DNA from: Comamonas serinivorans
Lineage (GTDB): Bacteria > Pseudomonadota > Gammaproteobacteria > Burkholderiales > Burkholderiaceae_C
DNA length: 64,000 bases
NCBI RefSeq assembly: GCF_002158865.1
Contig: NZ_CP021455.1
Location: 1,612,001 to 1,676,000 of the forward strand
Reading direction: 5' to 3'
The translations under genes were made by a program, and so were the position numbers. Of this stretch, positions 53,677 to 62,816 are shown in pieces; position 1 is the stretch's first letter, and the number at the start of each line of letters is the position of its first letter. Under the pieces are notes generated by a model that did no database searches, was not told the DNA's origin, and worked only from the letters and a program-made list of their open reading frames with translations.

Positions 53677-55205
53677 GGGCCGAACGCGCGCTGGTGGCCG
53701 CCGCCGATGCGCTGGACTGGGGCATGGACGAGACGGCCGGCGCCATGGTCGCGCTCGACACCTGGCTGGCCCGCCTGACGCAGGGTCTGGCCGCCAACCG
53801 GCTGCAGCCCCCGGGGCTGCACCGCGATGGCGAGCTGGCGCGGCAGGTGCAGGCACTCAACGCCTGGATCGACCGCCAGGCGCAGGCCTGGGCGCTGCAG
53901 TGGGACGAGCTGGCCCCCGCGTACGACCTGAGCCGGCGGTTCGACGGCGCGGCCATGCTGCTGGTCTTCGGCAAGTTCAACGCCGGCAAGAGCTCGCTGT
54001 GCAACTTCCTGGCCGACCGCTTCGCCGCGCAGGGGCGGGCCGTGCGCTATGTGCACCTCGAGGGCGGGCGCCTCGTCGAAACCGGCCAGCGCCTGCAAGA
54101 GGGCGCCACGGAAACCACCGCCCGATTGCAGGGCGTGTGCCTGGGGGACCGCCTGGTGCTGCTGGACACACCCGGCCTGCACTCCACCACGCCCGAGAAC
54201 GCGGCGCTGACGCAGCGTTTCATCGACAGCGCCGACGGCGTGCTGTGGTTGACCAGCTCGACCTCGCCGGGCCAGGTGCAGGCCCTGGACGAGCTGGCCC
54301 GCGAGCTGCACCGGGGCAAGCCGCTGCTGCCGGTCATCACGCGCAGCGACACCCTCGAAGAGGACGAGGTCGACGGCGAGATCCGCAAATGCCTGTGCAA
54401 CAAAAGCCCGGCCAATCGCGCGCTGCAAGAGGCCGACGTGCTGGCCCGTGCGCAGGACAAGCTGCGGCAGCTGGGCGTGGATCCGCAGCTGCTGTGCGCG
54501 CCGGTGTCGGTGTCGGCGCACGTCGCGCGCGAACAGGCCCAGACCCCTGCCGCGCTGGAGGCGGCTGGCTTTGACCGCCTGTATGCCGCCTTGCTCGCGC
54601 TGATGCGGCCGGCGCAGGCCTACAAGCGGCGCAAGCCGGCCGAGGTGCGGCTGCATCACCTGGACGAGCAGGTACTGGGCGCGGTGCGCACCGAGGGTTT
54701 GCCGGCGCTCGCGCAGCTGGACGCCGCGGTCTGCGGCGTTCGCGACCAGCTGGCCGCGTCGCGGTCGCGCATGCTGCGCGCCGCCTGGCGCCAGGTGGCC
54801 CCGGCCTTGCCTGCGCTGCTGGCCGAATCGCCCGTGGCCTGGGCCGATCTGGCGGGTTGGATGCAGGCGGCCGTGCGCGAGCAGGCGGCCCAGGCCCTGG
54901 CCGAGTTCGAATGGCCGGGTAATGCGGCGGGTTGGCCGGACGGCGAGGCGTGCGAGGCTGTGGCCACCCGCCTGCAGGTGGCCGTGGCGGGGCACACGGC
55001 GCTGGCTGAACTGGACCCCCAGCGTTGGCACGATGCGGTCCAGGCCGCGGTGCAGCACGAGCTGACGGCGGCGTTCGATGCCCTGGCCACACACGGCGAG
55101 GCCAGGCTGGACCAGTTGAGCCAGCAGGTGCACGGGTTGCGGTCGGTGCTGGACTGCGAGGACGCGCTGCAGGACATCGGACGCGCGTTGCGCGCCCCGG
55201 TTTAG
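53673..55205 (+). CDS. Dynamin-like GTPase, second of a pair
   Basis: The product is 510 residues from a TTG that overlaps the previous stop (TTGA); an ATG at 53724 is an alternative. Residues 1-90 are helical; the P-loop is GKFNAGKSS (100-108), then ETTARLQ for the switch, LLDTPGLHSTT for G3, and ITRSDTLEEDEVDGEI for G4. The long C-terminal helical part (about 320-510) contains no obvious membrane anchor. The layout is of the bacterial dynamin family (CrfC/YjdA-like). Its stop overlaps the convergent M48 peptidase gene by 4 bp. Confidence 0.82.
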   Translation: MRAERALVAAADALDWGMDETAGAMVALDTWLARLTQGLAANRLQPPGLHRDGELARQVQALNAWIDRQAQAWALQWDELAPAYDLSRRFDGAAMLLVFGKFNAGKSSLCNFLADRFAAQGRAVRYVHLEGGRLVETGQRLQEGATETTARLQGVCLGDRLVLLDTPGLHSTTPENAALTQRFIDSADGVLWLTSSTSPGQVQALDELARELHRGKPLLPVITRSDTLEEDEVDGEIRKCLCNKSPANRALQEADVLARAQDKLRQLGVDPQLLCAPVSVSAHVAREQAQTPAALEAAGFDRLYAALLALMRPAQAYKRRKPAEVRLHHLDEQVLGAVRTEGLPALAQLDAAVCGVRDQLAASRSRMLRAAWRQVAPALPALLAESPVAWADLAGWMQAAVREQAAQALAEFEWPGNAAGWPDGEACEAVATRLQVAVAGHTALAELDPQRWHDAVQAAVQHELTAAFDALATHGEARLDQLSQQVHGLRSVLDCEDALQDIGRALRAPV

Positions 55206-56065
55206 CGGGCGTCCGTGCACGCCGGCGGGCGCTGGGGGCTGTGCAGGAAGGTGGGCAGGGCCAGGGGCTGGCCCGGCGCCGAGGCCGTCTCGCCCGCGCG
55301 GATGGCCTGCAGGCGCGCGGCCGTGTCGGGGTGGGTCTGCAGGAACTCGGGCGCGGCGGCACCGCGCTGCTCGCACAGCATGCGGGCGAAAAACGCATCG
55401 GCATCGGCCACGTGGCCATAGGTGGTGCGCAGGGCCGCCAGCGCCGCGGCGTCGGCGTCGCGCTCTTGCTGGCGCGAGAAGCTCAGCTGCGACAAGGTGG
55501 CGGCGGCCTCGCTGGCCACGCCGCTGCCGCCCAGCAGGGCCTGCAGCGCCAGGCTGACCGCCAGCCCGCCGCCCAGGGCGACGATGGGGTCGCGGTGCTT
55601 CACATGGGCCATTTCATGCGCCAGCACCATGGCCACGGCGTTCTCGCTGTCCACGCGGTCCAGCAGACCTTGGTGGATGACCACATGGCCGCCCAGCGTG
55701 GCGAAGGCGTTGGGGTCCTCGCTGGCCCGCCAGTGCACCGTCACGGGCATGTCGGCAGGCATCTGCAGGGCCGGGCGCAGCCGGTCGGCCAGCGCCTGCA
55801 GCCAGGCCTGGCGCTGGGTCGCCAGGCGCGCGTCGCCACCCGGCGTGGCCTCGCCCTGCCAGTAGGCCATGACGGGGGCGGCCATGCGCTGCTCCCAGGC
55901 AAACGGCAGGAACGGCGCCAGCCAGCGCGCCCCCAGGTAGACGGCGCCCACCAGCACCACCGTGGCCAACGCCAGCCACAGGCTCAGGCTGAGGAATTCG
56001 CGCAGTGGCGAGCCCGCGCTGACGTTCACGTCGTGGTTGACCTCGGGGTTTTCGTAGCTGGCCAC
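55202..56065 (-). CDS. M48-family metallopeptidase
   Basis: The product is 287 residues. One N-terminal membrane helix (LSLWLALATVVLVGAVYLGA, residues 28-47) precedes the protease domain. The zinc motif is HEMAH at 150-154, with the third ligand Glu probably in SRQQERDADAAA. FATLGGHVVIHQGLLD precedes the motif as in HtpX/Oma1-type enzymes. The last 60 residues include THPDTAARLQAI, usual for the family. It is a membrane-bound quality-control protease candidate. Confidence 0.9.
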   Translation of the reverse strand: MASYENPEVNHDVNVSAGSPLREFLSLSLWLALATVVLVGAVYLGARWLAPFLPFAWEQRMAAPVMAYWQGEATPGGDARLATQRQAWLQALADRLRPALQMPADMPVTVHWRASEDPNAFATLGGHVVIHQGLLDRVDSENAVAMVLAHEMAHVKHRDPIVALGGGLAVSLALQALLGGSGVASEAAATLSQLSFSRQQERDADAAALAALRTTYGHVADADAFFARMLCEQRGAAAPEFLQTHPDTAARLQAIRAGETASAPGQPLALPTFLHSPQRPPACTDAR

Positions 56066-56316
56066 TGGCGGTCTCGGAGAAAGGGCGCAAAGGAGGGCGA
56101 GCGTAGCAGGCCGACGCCGTGCGCTCGCGGCCGGCGCTGGGCACCGTTGGTGACTGACGTTCGTGCCAGGCTGCGGGGGCGGGGCGGTTCAGGGCCATCG
56201 GTCACGGCCTGGGCGCCGGTGACCAGCCGGTGTGCGGGATGACCGCGCAGGCAATTGACACACACGGGGGCCAGCCTGCCGATAGACTGCGCTGACTCAA
56301 CCCCTGCGAGGACACC

Positions 56317-57183
56317 ATGGCTGCAGACACCATCACCCACCAAGGCCTGGCGGCCGTTCGTCACCGACTGGAAACGGGTGACACCGTGATCGCGAGCCTG
56401 CATGGCGGCCAGGTCCTGTCCTGGGTGCCAGGCGAGGGCGGCGAGCGCCTGTTCCTCAGCGACAAGCAGGTGTTCGGGGCCGATGCCGCGATCCGCGGCG
56501 GCGTGCCGATCTGCTTTCCCCAGTTCAACGAGCGCGGCAACCTGCCCAAGCACGGCTTTGCCCGTCGCGCCAACTGGACGCTGGAGCAGGAGACCGGCGA
56601 CGGCTTCGTGCTGCTGCTGCGCGACAGTGCCGCCACGCACAGCATCTGGCCCGAGCGCTTCGAGCTGCGCCTGCAGGTGGCGCTGGCCCCGCAGGTGCTG
56701 AAGCTGAGCCTGTCGGTGCACAACCCCGGCCCGCGCGAGTGGTCGTTTGCCGCCGCGCTGCACAGCTACTGGCGCACCCGCGACGTGACCCAGGTCACCC
56801 TGGGGGGCTTGGCCGGCACGCGCTGCTGGGACGCCCGGGCCGACCGCCGCTTCATCGAAGACAGCGCCCAGATCCACTTTGGCCAGCTGGCCCAGCAGGG
56901 GTTTGACCGCGTCTACACCGTCGCCTCCGAAGGCTGCGAAGCCAAGCCGCTGACGCTGGCGCACGAGCATGGCCGCCCCCGCCTGACGCTCACGCAGTCC
57001 GACAACCTGCACGAGGCCGTGGTGTGGAACCCTGGCCAGGCCGAGGCCGCGCGGCTGGCCGACATGCCGGCCGAAGGCTGGCGCCACATGCTGTGCGTCG
57101 AGGCGGCCCGCATCGACGAGCCCGTGCGCCTGGCGCCCGGCCAGCGCTGGACCGCCTGGCAGCACTTGCGCTTCGAGGCCTGA
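56317..57183 (+). CDS. D-hexose-6-phosphate mutarotase (YeaD-like)
   Basis: The product is 288 residues of the galactose mutarotase fold. GGVPICFPQFNERGNLPKHG carries the conserved catalytic His, and FAAALHSYWRTRD a second. NLHEAVVWNPGQAEAARLAD and EGWRHMLCVEAAR follow. Members interconvert anomers of glucose-6-phosphate. It stands alone, divergent from the M48 gene by 251 bp. Confidence 0.9.
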   Translation: MAADTITHQGLAAVRHRLETGDTVIASLHGGQVLSWVPGEGGERLFLSDKQVFGADAAIRGGVPICFPQFNERGNLPKHGFARRANWTLEQETGDGFVLLLRDSAATHSIWPERFELRLQVALAPQVLKLSLSVHNPGPREWSFAAALHSYWRTRDVTQVTLGGLAGTRCWDARADRRFIEDSAQIHFGQLAQQGFDRVYTVASEGCEAKPLTLAHEHGRPRLTLTQSDNLHEAVVWNPGQAEAARLADMPAEGWRHMLCVEAARIDEPVRLAPGQRWTAWQHLRFEA

Positions 57184-57273
57184 GCGGCTGCGGGTGATCG
57201 ACGAGGCGTGCGCATCGCCCTCGGCACAGTCCCCTTGGCTGGCCCGCAGCAGGCATGGGGAATTCATGGCGCT

Positions 57274-57325
57274 GGAGTATGCGGCTGCTGTCGATTCAGA
57301 ATGATCGGCAGCCGATTCATACTCC
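57274..57325. repeat. 52-bp palindromic element R18
   Basis: GGAGTATG/CATACTCC outside, inner CGAT/ATCG and a GGCTGC/GCAGCC pair in the arms. It lies 90 bp after the mutarotase stop. Between it and R19 (323 bp) no gene was recognised. Confidence 0.88.
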
Positions 57326-57648
57326 TTGAATTAAAACGATGGTTCGCCTGAGAGCCTGCACACACGAGCGGCGAGGCCCAACCATCGGCATCGCAGCGTG
57401 GCGTGGCGTGGGCACAATCGGTCGGTCGTGGGGCCCCAGCTGCTCGCTGTTCAGATCGGTGGCCGACACCGGATGGGCTGAGCCTTGAAGTCGTGGCGGT
57501 GCGCCAGGCGCCGTGGGCCCAGAGGCCGTGGTCCGGGCATGCGCGGCGGCGGGCCCTGCACGCCGCGTTCAAGTGCGGGCATGGCGGCGAGTGCGCCACG
57601 TCATGTGTCTGCCCAGGGCGTCGTGCGTGGCAGCAAGGGATGGGTTAG

Positions 57649-57700
57649 GCAGTATGGGTGGAAGGTTGATGAAAGAGAAACGGGATTTGCTGGATACCCC
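57649..57700. repeat. 52-bp palindromic element R19 overlapping the xerD start
   Basis: GCAGTATG at the left, GATACCCC at the right, inner TGAT/AACG (the first base departs from the consensus). The xerD start codon lies in its centre, so the first 10-11 residues of XerD are encoded by the right half of the element. Confidence 0.75.
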
Positions 57701-58646
57701 CAAGCCGGCGCGGCGACCTGGCCGGCCGGCACGGGCCGCCGTGACGGACGCAGCGGCCATGCCCGAGCTCGACCGCTTCGTCGACGCGCTGTGGCTGGAA
57801 GATGGCCTGTCGAGCAACACGCTGGCGGCCTACCGGCGCGACCTGACCCTGTTCGCGCGCTGGTTGCAGGCCCAGGGCGTGGGCCTGTGCGATGCGGCCG
57901 AGCACCAGCTCATGGCCTACATGGCCGAACGCGCCGACGGCAAGGCCACCTCGGCCAATCGCCGGCTGACGGTGTTCAAGCGCTTTTACCGCTGGGCCCT
58001 GCGCGAGCAGCTCATCGTGCGCGACCCCACGCTGCGCCTGCTGGCGGCGCGTCAGCCCGTGCGCGTGCCCAAGACCCTGAGCGAGGCCCAGGTCGATGCG
58101 CTGCTGGCCGCGCCCGATGTGGGCACGGCGCTGGGCCTGCGCGACCGCACCATGCTGGAGCTGATGTACGCCAGTGGCCTGCGTGTGAGCGAGCTGGTGG
58201 GCTTGCGCACCTTCGAGATTTCCCTGGCCGAGCACGTGGTGCGGCCCACGGGCAAGGGCAACAAGGAGCGTCTGGTGCCCTTTGGCCTGGAGGCCGGCGA
58301 TTGGCTGGCGCGCTACCTGCGCGAGGCCAGGCCCGAGATCCTGGGCGCGCGCCAGAGCGAAGACCTGTTCGTGACCAGCGCCGGGGCCAAGGCCGGCTCG
58401 GCCATGTCGCGCATCATGTTCTGGGCGCTGGTCAAGCGCTACGCCCTCACGGCCGGCATCACCGCGCCGCTGTCGCCGCACACGCTGCGCCATGCCTTTG
58501 CCACGCACCTGCTCAACCACGGCGCCGACCTGCGCGCCGTGCAGATGCTGCTGGGCCACGCCGACATCTCGACCACCACCATCTACACCCACATCGCGCG
58601 CGAGCGCCTCAAGACGCTGCACGCACAGCACCACCCGCGGGGGTGA
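57669..58646 (+). CDS. xerD: Site-specific tyrosine recombinase XerD
   Basis: The product is 325 residues. The core-binding domain is FVDALWLEDGLSSNTLAAYRRDL. The catalytic residues are Arg in ASGLRVSELVGL, Lys in GKGNKERLVP, HxxR in HTLRHAFATHLL, His in LLGHADISTT, and the nucleophile Tyr in IYTHI. XerD resolves chromosome dimers at dif with XerC. The N-terminus has about 30 extra residues compared with E. coli XerD. Part of that is translated from element R19. An ATG at 57654 is an alternative start. XerC is not nearby. Confidence 0.95.
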   Translation: MKEKRDLLDTPKPARRPGRPARAAVTDAAAMPELDRFVDALWLEDGLSSNTLAAYRRDLTLFARWLQAQGVGLCDAAEHQLMAYMAERADGKATSANRRLTVFKRFYRWALREQLIVRDPTLRLLAARQPVRVPKTLSEAQVDALLAAPDVGTALGLRDRTMLELMYASGLRVSELVGLRTFEISLAEHVVRPTGKGNKERLVPFGLEAGDWLARYLREARPEILGARQSEDLFVTSAGAKAGSAMSRIMFWALVKRYALTAGITAPLSPHTLRHAFATHLLNHGADLRAVQMLLGHADISTTTIYTHIARERLKTLHAQHHPRG

Positions 58647-58731
58647 GGGCGCCTCAGGCGCCAGGGCCTCGTCAAACGCGGCTGGGCCGGCGCTGGCCCC
58701 GAACCCTGGCGCCGTGCCCTGACGTCAGGTC

Positions 58732-59775
58732 TCAGGTCTTTTTCCCCTCGGCGATGACCTGTTTCCAGTGCTTGAGGTCGCGCGCCATGATGCGGGCCGT
58801 GTCCTCGGGGCTGCGCGTGCGCGGCACGGCATACAGCTCGATCAGGCGCCGGTTGATCTCGGGGTCGGCCACCAGCTTCTGGATCACCTCGCCCATGCGC
58901 CGGCGCTTGTCGGCCGGCATCTTGGCGGGGCCGATGAAGTTGACCCAGGACACGGCGGTCTGCAGCTCGGGGTAGCCCGATTCGGCCGAGGTGGGCACGT
59001 CGGGGAAGTCGGCCGAGCGCTTTTCGTACGACACCGACAGCGCGCGCAGGCGGCCCGATTTCAGGTGCGCGCCGATGTTGGTGGGGTCCATGAGGATGAC
59101 GCCGATGTGGTTGCCCAGGATGTCGTTCACGGCCGCCATGGCGCCCTTGTAGGCCACGTGTTCCATCTGCAGGCCGCGCTGGCGCGCCAGGCGTTCCATG
59201 GACAGGTGGCCACCCGTACCCGGCCCGGAGCTGCAGTAGTTCACCATCTTGGTCTTGGCCAGGGCGAACAGGTCGTTCAGTGTGCGGACTTCCGCCATGT
59301 CGGGGTACTGGGGGTTGACGACCACGAAGCCGTATTGCTCATAGACCATGGAGATGGCACTGATCTTGTCCAGTTCCGCCTCCTGGCCGTTGACCACGAA
59401 GCCCATCATGGTGGTGGTGGGGTAGAGGGCGTAGACGTCCTGGTTGGGCGCGCTGGCCTCGACCTGGCGGATGGCCAGCGTGCCCGAGGCCCCGGGCTTG
59501 TTCTCGACGATGACGGTCTTGCCCAGCGCGGCCGCCAGGCCGGGCGAGATGAGGCGTGCGATGACGTCGGTCGAACCACCGGGCGGAAAGCCGACGACCA
59601 GGCGCACGGTGTCGCTGCTGGCGTGTGCGGGCGCGGCCAGCGGGCTCAATGCGGCGGCGCCGGCCAGGGTCAGCAGGTTGCGGCGTGACCAGCGTGGCTC
59701 GGCGGCCTTGCAGTAAGGGCCGGGGTGGCCGGTGGCTTCGAGGTGGTCGGGGGCGGCGAGGGGGCGCAGGCGCAT
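58732..59775 (-). CDS. Bug/TctC-family receptor with Tat-type signal
   Basis: The product is 347 residues. SRRNLLTLAGAAALSPLAAP is a twin-arginine signal. The Bug core follows: VRLVVGFPPGGSTDVIARLIS, VIVENKPGASGTLAI and EHVAYKGAMAAVNDILGNHI. The C-terminus ends HWKQVIAEGKKT. The ligand is unknown. No transporter membrane genes are adjacent. The start has CGGAGT upstream at a good distance. It is only distantly similar to the other Bug protein at 50208-51185. Confidence 0.9.
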   Translation of the reverse strand: MRLRPLAAPDHLEATGHPGPYCKAAEPRWSRRNLLTLAGAAALSPLAAPAHASSDTVRLVVGFPPGGSTDVIARLISPGLAAALGKTVIVENKPGASGTLAIRQVEASAPNQDVYALYPTTTMMGFVVNGQEAELDKISAISMVYEQYGFVVVNPQYPDMAEVRTLNDLFALAKTKMVNYCSSGPGTGGHLSMERLARQRGLQMEHVAYKGAMAAVNDILGNHIGVILMDPTNIGAHLKSGRLRALSVSYEKRSADFPDVPTSAESGYPELQTAVSWVNFIGPAKMPADKRRRMGEVIQKLVADPEINRRLIELYAVPRTRSPEDTARIMARDLKHWKQVIAEGKKT

Positions 59776-60325
59776 GGGTGGACTCCGGTGGGGGCGGACA
59801 GAGGAACCTCGGCCAGCACATGACCGGAACTGCGCGCATGCCTGGCCGAGGCACACCTTACGCCGTCGCTGCGCGATGCGGGCGCTGGGTTTCCCGCAGG
59901 GCTTGTCACGCCTGCAACAGCGCACGCCGCATCGGCAGTGACGTGGTGCGCAAGCCGCTTGCAGAGGGCGGACGCCGCAACGGCGTCGTGCCGGCCAGGG
60001 CCGTGGGAGGTGTGGGGTGGCCGTGGTCGGTTTCAGCGTGGTGTGTTTGACCGCGCCCTCGGCCTCATCCCTGGCGGCGAGGCGCTCGGCCTGCCCACGC
60101 GCGCGGTGCTGGCCGATCCATGCCGCGCGGCAAGCCGGGGCACGGCGCCTGTGTGCACGGCGTTCAGACAGACGGAAGCTTGCTTCGCGGGCGCCATGGC
60201 CACGCGGTGACGATGGTGTGGGCGTGTGATGGCACGCTTGGGCGGCTGGGGCGCGGATTGTCTCGACGGACCAGGGTCGGCCTGGATTCTGGCGCGTCAG
60301 GGGACGGGGGTGTGGATATGTTGAT
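59776..60325. other. 550-bp stretch without a recognised gene
   Basis: Upstream of the Bug gene on the minus strand. Several open frames cross it, but none looks like a protein. R20 follows directly. Confidence 0.45.
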
Positions 60326-60377
60326 GCAGTATCAAGCCAAGCCCGATCAATTTTCATCGCATGGCCTGGTATACCCC
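60326..60377. repeat. 52-bp palindromic element R20
   Basis: GCAGTATC at the left, TATACCCC at the right, inner CGAT/ATCG; CAAGCCA/TGGCCTG pair imperfectly in the arms. On the minus strand it is 65 bp past the small exported protein stop. Confidence 0.82.
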
Positions 60378-60442
60378 AGAAATTCATGAACAAGCGTGCC
60401 GCACCCAGCGGGCTGGACTGGGTCCAGCGGAGGGCAGGCGCG

Positions 60443-60715
60443 TCAGGGCCGGATGACGATTTGCGGGTTGATGACGATCGCCGGCTCCTGGTAGACGGGC
60501 TGCACGTGCCGGGCGCGCACGGGCTCGCACTTGCGCTTTTCCTGGTAGGTGCCGTTGGATTTCCACTTGCGCTCGACCTTGCAGGGGCCGTCCCAGTAGG
60601 TTTCCTTGTGCGACCGGTGCTTGCCGTGCTTGTGGTCGGGGCCGGCCAGGGCCAGCAAGGGAGCGGACAGGGTGAGGGCGGCGGCAACGGCCAGCCGGAA
60701 GGAGAGGGTGTTCAT
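60443..60715 (-). CDS. Small exported basic protein of unknown function
   Basis: The product is 90 residues. A signal peptide ends near LLALAGPDH. The mature part is basic and has YWDGPCKVERKWKSNGTYQE then KRKCEPV, giving one cysteine pair that could form a disulfide. Small periplasmic proteins with this GPCKVE-x-x-W-x-x-G-x-Y-x-E-x-x-KC pattern occur in Burkholderiales, without known function. It lies 59 bp downstream of the acyl-CoA dehydrogenase-like gene on the same strand. Confidence 0.75.
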   Translation of the reverse strand: MNTLSFRLAVAAALTLSAPLLALAGPDHKHGKHRSHKETYWDGPCKVERKWKSNGTYQEKRKCEPVRARHVQPVYQEPAIVINPQIVIRP

Positions 60716-60774
60716 GGGCCTTGACGCTAGCACAGCAGCGGGCGGCCCAGGCCGCGCCAACGATGTGTTGCGCT

Positions 60775-61704
60775 TCAAGCTGCAACAAGGCTCCAGGCGC
60801 GCTCGGTGCGCACGCCACGCGTTTTGGCGGACAGGCCGAACAGCTTGCGATCGCGCTGCCAGGCCTGCACCGCCGCACTGGCGGGCGCGTTGGCGCAGTG
60901 CGCGTCGACGGCGGCGTAGACTTGGTCGATGCTGCGCAGCGTGCCGGCCAGGGCGATGTGCGTGGCCGCGGCGCCCGGCGGCTGGCTGGCCAGCACCTGC
61001 AGGGCGGCCAGGGCGCTGAGGCTGTCTTCGACGAGGGTCTGCGGCCAGGCCTGGTCGCAGGCGACGCGGACCAGGTGCGACAGGCAGGCCGCGGAGACGA
61101 AGATGTCCTCCAGGGTGCGAAAGGGCTTCACGAGGTCGGACCAGCCGTCGCCGGGCAGCACGTCATCCGGGGCGACGGCGATCTGCTGCAGGCTCAGCTC
61201 GGCGTGGGGCAGCTCGGGCGTGAAGGCCGTGGCCGGCATGGGCGTGATGCGCACGCCGGGCGCCTGGGCCGAGACGCGCACCAGCTTCAGCGTGGGCCTG
61301 GCGAAGGCGTCGCCCTCGGTGGCATCGCGCACCAGCACGAACAGGTGCGTGGCCACGGGCGACATGGTGGACCAGCGCTTGGCGCCGTTGAGCTGCAGGC
61401 TGCCGTCGGGCAGGGTGCTCAGCGTGGACTGGATGTCGCGCGGCCGGTTGCCGGTGGCCTCGGTGGCGCACAGGCTGCCGGTGTCGGCGCCGGTCAGGTG
61501 TTGCGGCTGCAGCTCGCGGATGGCGGCCTGGTAGCCGCCGCCGAAGGCCCAGGCCAGGCGGTCGGCCGTGAGGCCGGCGCGCACGGCCAGGTCAAACGGG
61601 GCCAGGCCGGTGGCGGCGATCTGCGGCCAGTGCGCACGCCACTCGGCCGCGCTGGCGATGACGGGGGGCGTGTTGCGGGGCGGGAAGTGGGTGAGCAGTT
61701 CCAT
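60775..61704 (-). CDS. Acyl-CoA dehydrogenase-like protein
   Basis: The product is 309 residues, shorter than the usual 380. It includes GGGYQAAIRELQPQHLTG, TLPDGSLQLNGAKRWSTMSP, THLFVLVRD and LPGDGWSDLVKPFRTLEDIF, a reduced acyl-CoA dehydrogenase pattern. The N-terminal helical domain is short and no clear catalytic Glu is visible, so enzyme activity is uncertain. The start chosen is MELLTHFP; upstream in-frame residues are Pro-rich intergenic sequence. Confidence 0.7.
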   Translation of the reverse strand: MELLTHFPPRNTPPVIASAAEWRAHWPQIAATGLAPFDLAVRAGLTADRLAWAFGGGYQAAIRELQPQHLTGADTGSLCATEATGNRPRDIQSTLSTLPDGSLQLNGAKRWSTMSPVATHLFVLVRDATEGDAFARPTLKLVRVSAQAPGVRITPMPATAFTPELPHAELSLQQIAVAPDDVLPGDGWSDLVKPFRTLEDIFVSAACLSHLVRVACDQAWPQTLVEDSLSALAALQVLASQPPGAAATHIALAGTLRSIDQVYAAVDAHCANAPASAAVQAWQRDRKLFGLSAKTRGVRTERAWSLVAA

Positions 61705-61754
61705 GGACGTGCAAGGCGTGCGGGTTGGGGGGCGGGGCCACGGGGGGTGAGGCA

Positions 61755-62049
61755 CCCTTGCAGAACTTGCCAAGGAACTGTTCGGGTGTCATGGACTTGC
61801 CATCAACAACCGGGTTCTTCGGGTCTTCGATGTCCGGCACCTTGCTGTCGCAGGCAGCAAGGATCACGGCCCACGCTGTGCACGAACACGGCGCTGAAGA
61901 TGGTGAGCAGGTACAGCTCTGGCACCAGATCTCGATGAAGCGCCGCTTCACCATGTCGACCTTGCAGCCGAAAAAGCCCGGAGCAGTTGAAGGAACCGGA
62001 GTTCCTGGTGAACCAGGTCTTCGCCGCGCTGGAGAAGCGCCAAGCCTAA
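61755..62049. pseudogene. Debris of at least two decayed genes
   Basis: On the minus strand a frame reads ILAACDSKVPDIEDPKNPVV then DGKSMTPEQFLGKFC. This resembles a small lipoprotein that has lost its ends. A neighbouring minus frame holds PELYLLTIFSAVFVHS. On the plus strand 61981-62049 reads EQLKEPEFLVNQVFAALEKR and ends at a proper stop, like a gene C-terminus. No complete gene can be assembled from the 391-bp gap 61705-62095. Confidence 0.5.
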
Positions 62050-62095
62050 GCAGGGAGTTGTTCAGCGCACTCATTCTTGTGCGCAAACTGCTGGC

Positions 62096-62545
62096 TTAGG
62101 CCTTAGCCCGTGGCTTCAAGCGGAAGCTGATCCCCATGCGGTTGATCGCGTTCATGGCGGCGATGGTTAGCGTCAAGTCCACCAGGTCTTTCTCCCCGAA
62201 CACCGCCTCAGCGGCTGCATAGGCCTCGTCGGATGCATGCGTTTCGCTGACGCGCGTCACTTCCTCGGACCAGGCCAGCGCTGCGCGCTCCTGCTCGGTG
62301 AACAGGTAGGCGGCTTCGTGCCATACGGGGACCAGCACGATTTTCTCGACGGACATGCCTTCCTTGATGAGATCCCGCGTGTGGATGTCGATGCAGTGGG
62401 CGCAACCGTTGAGCTGCGAGACCCGAAGAAAGACGAGGTGGACCAGTAGGCTCGGTAGGCTTGTTCCGGTCGTGACGAAGTGGTGAAGGCTGCCCACGGC
62501 CTTTGCACCTTCGGGCGAGACTGCGAACCAATTTGCACGCTGCAT
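62096..62545 (-). CDS. Carboxymuconolactone decarboxylase/AhpD-like protein
   Basis: The product is 149 residues. The redox CxxC is in LNGCAHCIDIHTRDLIKEG, followed by WHEAAYLFTEQERAALAWSE and LVDLTLTIAAMNAINRMGIS. This matches the AhpD-like/CMD superfamily. With the CxxC present, a peroxidase-type alkylhydroperoxidase role is more likely than lactone decarboxylation. The gene stands alone between degraded DNA and a tandem repeat. Confidence 0.88.
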   Translation of the reverse strand: MQRANWFAVSPEGAKAVGSLHHFVTTGTSLPSLLVHLVFLRVSQLNGCAHCIDIHTRDLIKEGMSVEKIVLVPVWHEAAYLFTEQERAALAWSEEVTRVSETHASDEAYAAAEAVFGEKDLVDLTLTIAAMNAINRMGISFRLKPRAKA

Positions 62546-62816
62546 ACGTTACTTTCCTTTCGTGTGTTGAAGACGTGACGGCCAGCGATAGGCTCGGAGG
62601 GCCAAACGCGGCGGACGGAAAGGGTCCAGCAGGGCAAGCCGGCGCGGCGGAAGGCGCCGACCTGTGCAGGCCCTGCGGCCCATTGTGGGTGCCGGTGCGC
62701 ACGGCGCCTGTCGCCCAGGGCATGCGAGGGCTGTCGGTCGCTTCGGGTCGGTCCGGGGGCGCGGGAGCGGAGGCTGTCTGGTTCCTGGCACGCCAGGCTT
62801 GCCGAGGATGCGCGGC

